Assembly: GCA_030690405.1 (NCBI GenBank)
Contig: JAUYGU010000059.1
Span: 1-64,000 of the forward strand
Source: Dehalococcoidia bacterium
GTDB lineage: Bacteria; Chloroflexota; Dehalococcoidia; SM23-28-2; RBG-16-64-32
Direction: 5' to 3'
Length of the DNA: 64,000 nt
This document shows positions 32,392-40,531 of the stretch, in pieces (the first letter of the stretch is position 1; each line of letters begins with the position of its first letter). A program made the translations under genes and the position numbers. Under the pieces are notes generated by a model, which was given only the letters and a program-made list of their open reading frames with translations, was not told where the DNA came from and searched no databases.

Positions 32392-33239
32392 TTCGCCTCC
32401 TCCCCTCCGGGCGACCCTTCGACGGGCTCGGCCGCAGGCTCGCCGATGTCGCCGAGGCCGAACAGCCAGGCGGCGCCCACGGAAGTCCGCGAGGCGACTT
32501 CTTCGAAGCGTCCGCCGCGCAGGCCGGCGATATGCTTCACTGTCTCCACAAGGTAGGCGGGCTCGTTGCGCTGGCCGCGGTGAGTCTGGGGCGTGAGATA
32601 CGGCGAGTCCGTCTCCACGGCCATCCAGCGGAGGGGGATGCCGCCGGCGACGGCGCATATTCGGTCCGCCTTCGGGTAGGTGCAGGCGCCGGGGATGGAG
32701 AGCATGAAGCCGAGCTGCACGTAGCGCAGCGCCAGGGTCAGATCGCCGGCGAAGCAGTGCATGACGCCGAGCGGCCGGTCCTTCGGCCAGTCCGGGAGGG
32801 CCTGCTCCTCGTAGGCGGCGAGGACGTCGTAGACCTCCTCGTCGGCGTCGCGGGCGTGGATGACGACGGGGAGGCTGAGGCGGCGCGCCAGGTCCAGCTG
32901 GCGGCGGAAGGCGTCCATCTGGGCGCCGGGCGGCGAGAGCTTGCGGTAGTAGTCGAGGCCGATCTCGCCCACGGCGACGACCTTGGGCGAGTCCGCCAGA
33001 CGCTCGAGGGAACCCATCGTGCGCTCGTCAAGGCCCTTCGCGTCGTGGGGATGCACTCCCACCGTGGCGTAGACGTCGGAGTGGGAGTCGGCCAGGTCGA
33101 CGGCGCGCCAGCTGCTCTCCAGGTCGGTGCCGACGACGACGAAGGCGGAGACGCCGGCGGCGCGGGCGCGTTCGAGCACGGCGTCACGGTCGGCGTCGAA
33201 CTGGCGATCCTGAAGGTGGCAGTGAGAGTCGACGAGCAT
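32388..33239 (-). CDS. tatD: TatD-family metal-dependent DNase
   Basis: 283-residue TIM-barrel hydrolase; 3'-5' exonuclease or D-aminoacyl-tRNA related activities are reported for the family. Metal ligands: DSHCHLQD, GEIGLDYYRK, IHARDADEE, MHCFAGD and ETDSPYLTP. The C-terminal GEPAAEPVEGSPGGEEAK is partly encoded by a TCGACGGGCTC repeat (about 32416), beyond the normal end of the fold. It lies immediately downstream of metG, a common pairing. Confidence 0.92.
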   Translation of the reverse strand: MLVDSHCHLQDRQFDADRDAVLERARAAGVSAFVVVGTDLESSWRAVDLADSHSDVYATVGVHPHDAKGLDERTMGSLERLADSPKVVAVGEIGLDYYRKLSPPGAQMDAFRRQLDLARRLSLPVVIHARDADEEVYDVLAAYEEQALPDWPKDRPLGVMHCFAGDLTLALRYVQLGFMLSIPGACTYPKADRICAVAGGIPLRWMAVETDSPYLTPQTHRGQRNEPAYLVETVKHIAGLRGGRFEEVASRTSVGAAWLFGLGDIGEPAAEPVEGSPGGEEAK

Positions 33240-33241
33240 GG

Positions 33242-34918
33242 CTACTGTCCGAGCCTCGCTTCCTCCTCTTCGACGATGGATGGGTCGAGCTTCCTGAACA
33301 GCGGCTTCGGCTCGGCCAGCCGCTGCCCGGGCTGGGGGATGACGGGGCGCCAGCCGGCGGCCTCGACGGGCCCTTCGTTGCCGAGGTAGCCGTGGAGCTG
33401 CTGGCAGGTGAAGGGGAGGTAGGGGTAGAGGGCGGTGTTGAGGGCGGCGATGACGCCGATGGCGGTGTGGAGGACGGTGGCACAGCGCTCACGGTCCTCC
33501 TTCACGAGGCTCCAGGGGGCGTTCTCCTCGACGTAGCGGTTGGCCTCCCGCGCGACCGCCATCGCGGATTCCAGGCCGGCGCGGAAGCGGCAGAGGCCGA
33601 TGTGCTCGCCGGTGGCGGCGAGCGCCTCTTCGGCCTTCGCAAGGAGGGCCGAGTCGGCGGCGGTGACGGCGGCGGGAGCGGGGACGGCGCCTTCGAAGTG
33701 GCGGTAGGTGAAGGTGAGGACGCGGTTCACGAGGTTGCCCCAGGTGGCGACGAGCTCATCGTTGTTGCGGCGCACGAAGTCGCCCCAGGAGAAGTCGGCG
33801 TCGGAGGTCTCCGGCATGTTGACGGAGAGGTAGTAGCGCAGCGGGTCTGGATCGTAGCGCGAGAGGTAGTCGGGAACCCAGACGGCGAGACGCTGGCTGG
33901 TGGAGGCCTTGCTGCCGTGAACGGTCTGGAACTGGTTGGCGGGCACGTCGTAGGGGAGGTTGTACTTCTCCTCGCCCTCGGAGTAGCCCATGAGCATGGC
34001 GGGCCAGATGAGGGTGTGGAAGGGGATGTTGTCCTTGCCGATGAAGTAGTAGCTGCGGGCCGCCGGGTCCAGCCAGAACTCTCGCCAGGCCTCAGGCTCG
34101 CCGCTGCGCTCCGCCCACTCCTTGGAAGCGGAGAGGTAGCCGATGACGGCCTCGAACCAGACGTAGATGCGCTTGGCCTCCCAGCCTTCAACGGGGATAG
34201 GGACGCCCCAATCGATGTTGCGGGTGATGGCGCGGTCCTGGAGCCCCTCGGTCAGAATACCGAGCGTCCAGTTGGCGACGGCCTTGCGCCAGTGCTTCTG
34301 GCCGGAGACCCAGCGCTTCAGCGGTTCGTTGAAGGCGCTGAGGCGGAGGAAGAAGTGCTCCTCTTCGCGCCACTCCGGGGCGGAGCCGCAGATCTTGCAG
34401 CGGGGGCTGAGCAGGTCGGGGGCGTTGAGGGTGCGGCCGCAGTTGTCGCACTGGTCGCCGCGAGCGAGCTCGTAGCCGCAGGCAGGGCAGGTCCCCTCGA
34501 CGTAGCGGTCGGGGAGGAATCGGTCGTCCTTCGCGCAGTAGGGGAGGGACATCGAGGCCGGGTAGATGTGATTGCGCTCCAGCAGGCGGAGGAAGATGTC
34601 CTGCGAGACGCGGGCGTGATTCTCCGTGCCGGTAGTGGTGAACAGGTCGAAGGTGATGCCGAGCCGCTGCCAGGCATCGAGGAACTCCTGGTGAAAGCGG
34701 CCGGCGAGCCGGTCCGGCGGCACGCCCTCCGCTTCGGCGCGGACGGTGACGGGGGTGCCGTGCTGGTCGCTGCCGGAGACCATGGCGACCCGGTTGCCGA
34801 GGGCGCGCTGGTAGCGGGCGAAGATATCAGCGGGGAGGTAGGCGCCGACGATCTGGCCGGTGTGAAGGGAGCCGTTGGCGTAGGGCCAGGCGACGCAGAC
34901 GAGTATCTTTTCGGACAT
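33242..34918 (-). CDS. metG: Methionyl-tRNA synthetase with atypical signature motifs
   Basis: 558 residues, class I synthetase: ILVCVAWPYANGSLHTGQ, VSGSDQHGTPVTVRAEAEG, knuckle region CPACGYELARGDQCDNCG...CKICGS, VYVWFEAVIGYLSAS-type WFEA motif, and an anticodon-binding helical C terminus. It lacks the extra C-terminal EMAP domain. Both class signatures are altered: HxGH reads HTGQ and KMSKS reads KASTS. The overall fold motifs are otherwise intact. ATG 34918 is chosen (MSEKILVCVAW); the frame extends 69 codons upstream without family sequence. Confidence 0.9.
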   Translation of the reverse strand: MSEKILVCVAWPYANGSLHTGQIVGAYLPADIFARYQRALGNRVAMVSGSDQHGTPVTVRAEAEGVPPDRLAGRFHQEFLDAWQRLGITFDLFTTTGTENHARVSQDIFLRLLERNHIYPASMSLPYCAKDDRFLPDRYVEGTCPACGYELARGDQCDNCGRTLNAPDLLSPRCKICGSAPEWREEEHFFLRLSAFNEPLKRWVSGQKHWRKAVANWTLGILTEGLQDRAITRNIDWGVPIPVEGWEAKRIYVWFEAVIGYLSASKEWAERSGEPEAWREFWLDPAARSYYFIGKDNIPFHTLIWPAMLMGYSEGEEKYNLPYDVPANQFQTVHGSKASTSQRLAVWVPDYLSRYDPDPLRYYLSVNMPETSDADFSWGDFVRRNNDELVATWGNLVNRVLTFTYRHFEGAVPAPAAVTAADSALLAKAEEALAATGEHIGLCRFRAGLESAMAVAREANRYVEENAPWSLVKEDRERCATVLHTAIGVIAALNTALYPYLPFTCQQLHGYLGNEGPVEAAGWRPVIPQPGQRLAEPKPLFRKLDPSIVEEEEARLGQ

Positions 34919-35102
34919 CGACTTTCGGTTGGATTGTAGCATGGGGGCGCCCCATTCCGCCCATTCGCCGCGAGCAGTGGAGTAGCGGCGCCCCGGCGTC
35001 TTGGTTCGGAAGCGAGGCCATGTTAGAGTGGCTCCGCAGACACGGCAACGGATCGAGCCCCGACGAGTCAGTCTTGTCGCATCGAGGACGCATGAACCAG
35101 GC

Positions 35103-35882
35103 ATGAGGACGATACCGCTTTTCATCGGGGCGCTGCTCTTGCTGGCTATGGCGTGGTCCGCTCACATCGCCGTTGGCGCTAACGCCCAGGCAAATCCTGG
35201 CCTGGCGAAGCTGGAGATCGACATCTGGCCGGAGTTCGACCGGGCCGCAACGCTCGTCATTCTCCGCGGCGAGATCGCGCCTGACGTGACCCTCCCGGCG
35301 TCGGTATCGCTGCGTATCCCAACCGCTTCGGGCGGCCCAACAGCCCTGGCGAGCGCGGTTTCAGCCGACGCGCCGCTGTTGACCATCCCGTACGAGCGTT
35401 CGGAGGTACAGGTGGATTTCCTGACGCTGACCTTCAAGACTGAGACCCGCTTCTTCCAGCTGGAGTTCTATGACCGTTTGAAGACAGATAGCGCCAGCCG
35501 GAGCTACAGATACATCTGGACCGGCGACCTCGTCGTCGGCCAGCTAATCGTGCAGCTTCAGGAGCCCGCCGGCGCCACAGAGCTTTCCGTTCGGCCCGAT
35601 CTGGGTCCCGACTTTGCCGGCCCAAACGGGCTTGTCTATCGCGAAGCCGATCTGGGCGCCCTCGAACAGGGGAAGGCGCTAACTGTCGACGTCGCTTATA
35701 AGAAGTCGGACTCGCGCACCTCGGCTGAGATTCTCGGTCTGGCAACGGGCGCTCCCGAGCCCGGAAACTCCGGCTCAGACGGGGGACTGCCGCGCTGGCT
35801 GATTTTCGCCGCCGGAGCGGGCGCTCTTGTCCTAGCCGCCGCGGGCCTCACCCTCTGGCTCCGGCGCCGCAGTCCTGTGTAG
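35103..35882 (+). CDS. Secreted or membrane-anchored protein, unknown
   Basis: 259 residues: an N-terminal signal peptide or anchor (MRTIPLFIGALLLLAMAWS), a beta-rich extracytoplasmic domain (LAKLEIDIWPEFDRAATLVILRGEI; YRYIWTGDLVVGQLIVQLQEP) and one C-terminal transmembrane helix (LIFAAGAGALVLAAAGLTLWL) with a basic tail RRRSPV. The layout suggests a surface domain displayed by a C-terminal anchor. ATG 35103 is the first with a signal peptide behind it. Divergent from metG; no family recognised. Confidence 0.7.
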   Translation: MRTIPLFIGALLLLAMAWSAHIAVGANAQANPGLAKLEIDIWPEFDRAATLVILRGEIAPDVTLPASVSLRIPTASGGPTALASAVSADAPLLTIPYERSEVQVDFLTLTFKTETRFFQLEFYDRLKTDSASRSYRYIWTGDLVVGQLIVQLQEPAGATELSVRPDLGPDFAGPNGLVYREADLGALEQGKALTVDVAYKKSDSRTSAEILGLATGAPEPGNSGSDGGLPRWLIFAAGAGALVLAAAGLTLWLRRRSPV

Positions 35883-35930
35883 GACTCGGGGTACCACGGC
35901 TCGGGCTCCGCTAGAAGCGAGCCGCGCGAT

Positions 35931-36800
35931 TCATTGCGCGGGGTTGCCCTCCGTCTCCAGCCAGAGGCGGTAGGCCTCGCGGTGAGGGAGGCCGTAGCGG
36001 GCCGCCACCTCGGTCACGGCGCGCTTGGCGGGCTCGCCGGCGGCGCGGCGGCGGGCGAGCTCCTCGCGGGCAGCGTCCAGGGATGCTTCGACAGGCTCTC
36101 GCCCAGGCGAGTCGCCTTCGGCGACAGCATGAGCGGAGGCGGAAGCGCCTTCGATCACGAGGGTGAACTCGCCGCGGGGCTCGGCGAAGTGCGCCAGCGC
36201 CTCGCCCAACGTGCCGCGGTACACCTCCTCGAACTTTTTCGTCAGCTCGCGGCAGACGGCGACACGGCGGTCGCCGAGCGCGTCGCGCAGGGCTGTGAGG
36301 CTGGCGCGCAGCCGGTGGGGCGATTCGAAGGCGACGAGCGTGCGGGGGTCGTCGCGAAGAGCGGCGAACAGGCGGCGGCGCTCGCCGGCGCGGCGGGGGA
36401 GGAAGCCGAGGTATGTGAACTGGCGGCTCGCCAGGCCAGAGACGGCGAGGGCGGCGGTCACGGCGGAAGGGCCGGGGACGGGGGTGACGGCGAAGCCCGC
36501 GTCCAGGGCGGCGGCCACCAGGTCCAGGCCGGGGTCGCTGATGACGGGCGTACCGCCCTCGGAGACGAGGGCGACGTCGCCTTCGCGGAGGGTGTGCAGC
36601 AAGCGGGGAATGCGGACCGCCTTGTTGTGGTCGTTGTAGGAGACGAGCCGCTGGCGGATGCCGTGGTGGGCGAGGAGCTTGCGGGTCGTTCGGGTGTCCT
36701 CGGCGGCGATGAGCGAGACCTCACGCAGGACGCGGAGGGCGCGGAGGGTGACGTCCTCCAGGTTGCCGATAGGCGTGGCGACGACGTAGAGGGTGGGCAT
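35931..36800 (-). CDS. rsmI: 16S rRNA (cytidine-1402-2'-O)-methyltransferase RsmI
   Basis: 289 residues of the tetrapyrrole-methylase fold: LYVVATPIGNLEDVTLRAL, AAEDTR, HNKAVRIPRLL, VSEGGTPVISDPGLDLV. It methylates C1402 in the decoding centre. Near residues 225-238 the sequence AVAEGDSPGREPVE is encoded by two fused repeats (36085-36127); it lies in the linker before the C-terminal helical domain (ARRRAAGEPAKRAVTEVAARYG). The frame is unbroken. Confidence 0.93.
   Translation of the reverse strand: MPTLYVVATPIGNLEDVTLRALRVLREVSLIAAEDTRTTRKLLAHHGIRQRLVSYNDHNKAVRIPRLLHTLREGDVALVSEGGTPVISDPGLDLVAAALDAGFAVTPVPGPSAVTAALAVSGLASRQFTYLGFLPRRAGERRRLFAALRDDPRTLVAFESPHRLRASLTALRDALGDRRVAVCRELTKKFEEVYRGTLGEALAHFAEPRGEFTLVIEGASASAHAVAEGDSPGREPVEASLDAAREELARRRAAGEPAKRAVTEVAARYGLPHREAYRLWLETEGNPAQ
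36085..36127. repeat. Coding repeat in rsmI (TCGACAGGCTC + 33-bp unit)
   Basis: CTTCGACAGGCTC joins the 33-bp GCTCTCGCC...GGCGACAG unit found in dnaX (36095-36127, one mismatch). Relative to the gene it is inverted compared with dnaX, yet still open. Confidence 0.9.
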
Positions 36801-36890
36801 GCTCGCGGCGATTATACAGCCGCGGGCGGGAGGGAGACGGCGATCGATGAAGAAAGTGTGTAAACTCGTTTGCGGTTTGGGGACAAGCCG

Positions 36891-36919
36891 TTGACTGGGT
36901 TCCTGGCCGCTGCTATAGT
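36891..36919 (+). promoter_or_regulatory. guaB3 promoter
   Basis: TTGACT, 17 bp, TATAGT, the best sigma70-like promoter in the window, 62 nt before the ATG. The leader contains CCTGCCGCCAGGCAG, a short hairpin. The 181-bp divergent gap with rsmI has no gene. Confidence 0.75.
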
Positions 36920-36981
36920 CTGAGAAAAGCCTGCCGCCAGGCAGACGGCCCGCAGGTCCCCTTTTCCGAGGCGAGGATGAT

Positions 36982-38118
36982 ATGAGTATATCGACTTATC
37001 GAGAACTCCGGCCCGCCTACGGGTTCGACGAGGTGGCCATCGTGCCCGGCTCCGTCACCGTCAACCCTGAGCTTATCGACGTGCGGCTCGTCGTGGGCCA
37101 GCACACGTTCGAAATCCCGATCATCGCCGCCGCGTTGGACTCCGTGAGCGACCCCCGCTTCGCCGTGGAGATGGGCAAGCGCGGCGGCCTGGCGGTGATG
37201 AACCTGGAGGGGATCCAGTTCCGCTACGAAGACCCGCAGGCGGCCGTCGCCGAGATCATCGCGGCCAGCCTGGGCGACTCGGCGGCCGTCATCCAGCGGC
37301 TCTACGCCGCGCCGATCCGCGAGGAGCTGATCGGGCGGCGGATACGGGCGGTCAAGGGGGGCGGAGCGATCTGCGCCGTCTCTTGCACGCCCGCCAACAC
37401 GAAGAAGCTGGCGCCGATCGCGGTGGACGCGGGCGCCGACATCATCGTCGTACAGTCAACGGTGACGACGGCGCGGCACATCTCGCGCAGCCTGCGCGGC
37501 CTCATCTTCGAAGAGCTATGCGCGAACATCGGCGTGCCGGTGGTGGTGGGCAATACCGTCACCTTCGCCGCGACGAAGGAGCTGATGGAGACGGGGATCG
37601 CCGGCGTGCTGATCGGCGTGGGGCCGGGCTCCATCTGCACCTCTCGCGAGGTGCTCGGCGTGGGCGTGCCGCAGGTGACGGCGACGATAGACTGTGCGGC
37701 GGCGCGGGACCAGTACTACCGGGAGAGCGGCCGCTACGTGCCGGTGATCACGGACGGCGGGATGCGCAACGGCGGCGACGTCTGCAAGGCGCTGGCCGCG
37801 GGCGCGGACGCCGTGATGCTGGGCTCCGCCTTCGCGCGGACGGAAGAGGCGCTGGCGAAGGGGCACTCCTGGGGGATGTCGACCGGCCACGCGGAGCTGC
37901 CGCGGGGCACGCGGATCACGGTGGGCGTGGACACGACGCTGAACCGGCTGCTGCTGGGCCCGACGTCCAAGACGGACGGGACGGAGAACCTGGTGGGCGC
38001 GATCCGCACCTGCATGGGGGTGTGCGGCGCCCAGACGATCGCGGAGTTCCACGAGGCGGAGCTCGTCGTCGCGCCCTCCATCAAGACGGAGGGGAAAGTC
38101 TACCAGCTCAGCCGGTAG
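36982..38118 (+). CDS. guaB3: GuaB3-type IMP dehydrogenase-related protein
   Basis: 378-residue TIM barrel without the CBS pair of canonical GuaB. Nucleotide-binding loops: VVVGNTVTFAATKELMETG, the catalytic-cysteine loop GVGPGSICTSREVLG, TDGGMRNGGDVCKALAAGADAVMLGSAFA. The N-terminal RYEDP segment marks the GuaB3 (IMP_DH_rel_2) group. Members are annotated as IMP dehydrogenase, but some act in related purine-nucleotide conversions, so the substrate is not certain. Confidence 0.88.
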   Translation: MSISTYRELRPAYGFDEVAIVPGSVTVNPELIDVRLVVGQHTFEIPIIAAALDSVSDPRFAVEMGKRGGLAVMNLEGIQFRYEDPQAAVAEIIAASLGDSAAVIQRLYAAPIREELIGRRIRAVKGGGAICAVSCTPANTKKLAPIAVDAGADIIVVQSTVTTARHISRSLRGLIFEELCANIGVPVVVGNTVTFAATKELMETGIAGVLIGVGPGSICTSREVLGVGVPQVTATIDCAAARDQYYRESGRYVPVITDGGMRNGGDVCKALAAGADAVMLGSAFARTEEALAKGHSWGMSTGHAELPRGTRITVGVDTTLNRLLLGPTSKTDGTENLVGAIRTCMGVCGAQTIAEFHEAELVVAPSIKTEGKVYQLSR

Positions 38119-38154
38119 CGGGCACCGAACGGGGCACGGTCAGTGGGTGAGGCC

Positions 38155-38589
38155 ATGGAAGCGGTTGAGCGCTTCAGAACTCTGGCGCAGTTGCGCCAGA
38201 AGTTGGTTTCGGAACCCCTCGTAGACGAAGAGGAAATAGCAAACGCTGGCTTGGATGACCCTGAGGATTTGTCGGCCTGGCTTGACGCACTGCTTCAAGA
38301 GAGGGATCGACAGCGGCAGGCGGAATTCGACCGAGTTGAGGAGGATACCGCAATCCTCCTGAGCGAAGCGACTATCGATGAGATGTTAGAATGCCGGCTT
38401 GTAAAACGCGAAGTGGACCTCCCAGATTCGTCGGCCATTCTTGCCCAACTTCGGGGACGCTGCGAATGCGGACATACGCGGGAGGTCCATGACTCCAGCG
38501 GGTGCTGGGTGGGACAGGAATGGTGGAACAAGCTATACAGACGTAACGATGACTTATGCCCGTGTTCTGGCTTTGATGGGAGATGCTGA
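38155..38589 (+). CDS. Small cysteine-rich zinc-binding protein
   Basis: 144 residues. The N-terminal two-thirds is helical and acidic (LRQKLVSEPLVDEEEIANA). The C-terminal 40 residues form a probable zinc site: CECGHTREVHDSSGCW...CPCSGFDGRC, with CxCGH, GC and CxCxxF. This motif recurs in small uncharacterised proteins. An in-frame GTG at 38143 would add four residues. Lower GC than the neighbours suggests recent acquisition. The second gene starts 34 nt later behind its own ribosome site. Confidence 0.7.
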   Translation: MEAVERFRTLAQLRQKLVSEPLVDEEEIANAGLDDPEDLSAWLDALLQERDRQRQAEFDRVEEDTAILLSEATIDEMLECRLVKREVDLPDSSAILAQLRGRCECGHTREVHDSSGCWVGQEWWNKLYRRNDDLCPCSGFDGRC

Positions 38590-38623
38590 TGGGCGAGCCG
38601 ATTGGATATCAGGAGATCCAGAC

Positions 38624-38863
38624 ATGAGTCGTCCAGAAGATTTCGAGGTCTACAGGCGCGCCACGGCAGTCTGGCAGAAGGCTCTCAAGGAAGCCATGCG
38701 AGTCAGACGCAAATACCTCACGGTTATCGAGGGCGAGGCGGCGCGAGTGGTATTTCCCCCTGCCATAGACTTTGCGGAGTTGCAGGAGGCCGACAGGAAG
38801 GAAAAAGAGGCACGGAAGGCGTACGTGTCCGCTCGTAGACGCGTCTTAGCACGGGACGATTGA
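38624..38863 (+). CDS. 79-residue charged helical protein
   Basis: ATG 38624 has AGGAG 8 nt upstream, which decides the start (the frame is open further upstream inside the previous gene). The product is largely helical, likely coiled-coil (WQKALKEAMRVRRKYL; FAELQEADRKEKEARKAYV). It probably forms a pair with the zinc protein before it. No family recognised. Confidence 0.6.
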   Translation: MSRPEDFEVYRRATAVWQKALKEAMRVRRKYLTVIEGEAARVVFPPAIDFAELQEADRKEKEARKAYVSARRRVLARDD

Positions 38864-38945
38864 GCTGCACGACGTGGTGGCGAACGACGCGCACGCAGCG
38901 GACTGATGCGACTCACCGCCTCGCGCGGCACCTGTTTCTGTGCCA

Positions 38946-39227
38946 TCACGGATTATGCTTTCCTCGGTCGGTAGCTTCTTCGCTGCTCTCCGAATCGTCG
39001 CTGCTGCTGTCGTCCGCGCTAATCCCCCTGCGCCGCAGCGTCTCTCTTGCCTCCTCTTCACTCCCGTGCACAACAGTCCTAAAGTCGTTCCAGAACTGCT
39101 CAGCTTTAGGGTCACGGTATCGTCCGCTAAGAGTCTTATCTCGCCCGTCACCGAGGAAGCGCCAGATTAGGAACCGGAACCCAACGATGAATCCCACTCC
39201 TAAGAATAGATACACCACGGCGTCCAT
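38946..39227 (-). CDS. Small membrane protein with acidic tail
   Basis: 93 residues: one N-terminal transmembrane helix (VVYLFLGVGFIVGFRFLIW), a short conserved-looking segment SGRYRDPKAEQFWNDFRTVV, then a Ser/Asp/Glu-rich tail (ADDSSSDDSESSEEATD). Convergent with the preceding pair. Function unknown; the tail is probably disordered and cytoplasmic. Confidence 0.65.
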   Translation of the reverse strand: MDAVVYLFLGVGFIVGFRFLIWRFLGDGRDKTLSGRYRDPKAEQFWNDFRTVVHGSEEEARETLRRRGISADDSSSDDSESSEEATDRGKHNP

Positions 39228-39527
39228 CTACAGAACCTCCGCAGGAAGCGCCCCGCCGCTACATTCTACACTTACGCAGAGGTTGAGCGTGAGTGACGGG
39301 AGTCACAAACGGCGGGAACTCGCGGAACGACCAATTCCGCGGTGAGTCCGAGCGGGGGCGAGATTCTTCGCTCAGGTGCGCCGGCCGGCAGCGGAGCCTG
39401 ATTCGTGGTCTCTCAGAATGACAGGGGTGGGCTCGTCCTTCTATCCGCTCGTGGTGAGCCTGTCGAACCATGAGCGGAAGGTTGTGGCTCCGCTCGCCCT
39501 TCGACAGGCTCAGGGTGAGCGGGAACG
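39228..39527. repeat. Gene-free gap with element A and two TCGACAGGCTC hairpins
   Basis: Element A at 39360-39424 (right end TCTCAGAATGACAG). Hairpin CCGCTCGTGGT-GAGCCTGTCGA-ACCATGAGCGG at 39445-39477, and CCGCTCGCCCT-TCGACAGGCTC-AGGGTGAGCGG at 39490-39522, which ends 5 bp before the prmC stop. The two hairpins have the same loop in opposite orientation and different stems. Confidence 0.88.
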
Positions 39528-40382
39528 CTACCTGTAGACCACGAGCACGCGGTCAAGGCCCGAAAGGTCCTGCTCGATCGCGATCTGCGCCTGCGGGAAG
39601 TACGTCCGCGCGAGGGCGAGGGCGGCCTCGCCCTGCTCTTCGCCGATCTCGGCGAAGAGGGCGCCGCCGGGATTCAGGTAGGCCGGGGCGTCCCGCAGCA
39701 GCCGCTCGATGAGCCGGAGGCCGTCGGGGCCGCCGTCCAGGCCGAGGCGGGGCTCGTGCTCGCGGATCTCCGGGGGCAAGGCCTCGAAGTCCGCGCTGCG
39801 GACGTAGGGGAGGTTGGCGGCGATGACGTCGACCCGCACCTCGAGCGGCGCCAGGAGATCGCCCTGGCAGAAGTCAATGCGCTCCGCGACGCCGTGGCGT
39901 TCGGCGTTGCGGCGGGCAAGGGCGAGCGCATCCGGCGAGACGTCGACGGCGATGACCTCGGACTGCGGCAGGCTCACCGCCAGCGCCACGGCGATGGCGC
40001 CGCAGCCGACGCCGATATCGGCGATCCGCAGCGTGGCGAGCCCGCGCTCGCTCACGAAGCCGAGCACGAGCTCCACCAGCGTCTCGGTCTCCGGGCGGGG
40101 GATGATCGCGGCGGGCGCGACCTCGAACTCCAGGCCGAAGAACTCCTTGCGGCCCAGGATGTAGGGGACAGGCTCGTGGGCGAGGCGGCGGCGCAGGAAC
40201 GCATCGAAGGCGGTGGCGGCATCAGGCGGGAGGTCGTCGGAGAGGCGCTGGTAGAGGTGTGCGCGGTCGATGCCCAGGGCGTGGGCGAGGAGGATCTCCG
40301 CCTCCAGGACCGCCTCGTCGCTGCCGGCTGCGGCGAGCGTCTGTGAGGCGCGACGGAGGGCTTCGCGGAGGGTTTCGGTCAC
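39528..40382 (-). CDS. prmC: Release-factor glutamine methyltransferase PrmC
   Basis: 284 residues. It methylates the GGQ glutamine of release factors. N-terminal helical domain, then SAM motif IADIGVGCGAIAVALAV, acidic VIAVDVSPDALALAR. The NPPY catalytic motif reads NLPY (AANLPYVRSADFEALP), an accepted variant of N-x-P-Y. The gene encoding its substrate, prfA, lies upstream on the same strand; a family A repeat separates them. Confidence 0.93.
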   Translation of the reverse strand: MTETLREALRRASQTLAAAGSDEAVLEAEILLAHALGIDRAHLYQRLSDDLPPDAATAFDAFLRRRLAHEPVPYILGRKEFFGLEFEVAPAAIIPRPETETLVELVLGFVSERGLATLRIADIGVGCGAIAVALAVSLPQSEVIAVDVSPDALALARRNAERHGVAERIDFCQGDLLAPLEVRVDVIAANLPYVRSADFEALPPEIREHEPRLGLDGGPDGLRLIERLLRDAPAYLNPGGALFAEIGEEQGEAALALARTYFPQAQIAIEQDLSGLDRVLVVYR

Positions 40383-40400
40383 GGGGTCATCTTACGACAG

Positions 40401-40502
40401 GCCTGCCTGCCGGCAGGCTCACGAGGGCCGGATAGACGAGATTCTTCGCTCAGCACCGTTGAGCGGACTGCGGCGCTGGTTCGGGGTCGCTCAGAATGAC
40501 AG
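40401..40502. repeat. Palindrome and element A between prfA and prmC
   Basis: GCCTGCCTGCCGGCAGGC (40401-40418), also seen in shortened form in nuoH, followed by element A (40438-40502). CTCAGGATGACAAG after it is a diverged right end. Confidence 0.88.
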
Positions 40503-40531
40503 ACGCTGGTCTCAGGATGACAAGTGTGGGC

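Noticed and set aside
36920..36981. guaB3 leader as a purine riboswitch
   Set aside because: Only one short hairpin is present; the conserved junction of the purine aptamer is not seen.
7124..40502. Spaced repeats as a possible CRISPR array
   Set aside because: Copies are scattered over tens of kilobases, in intergenic regions, with no regular repeat-spacer spacing and no cas genes.
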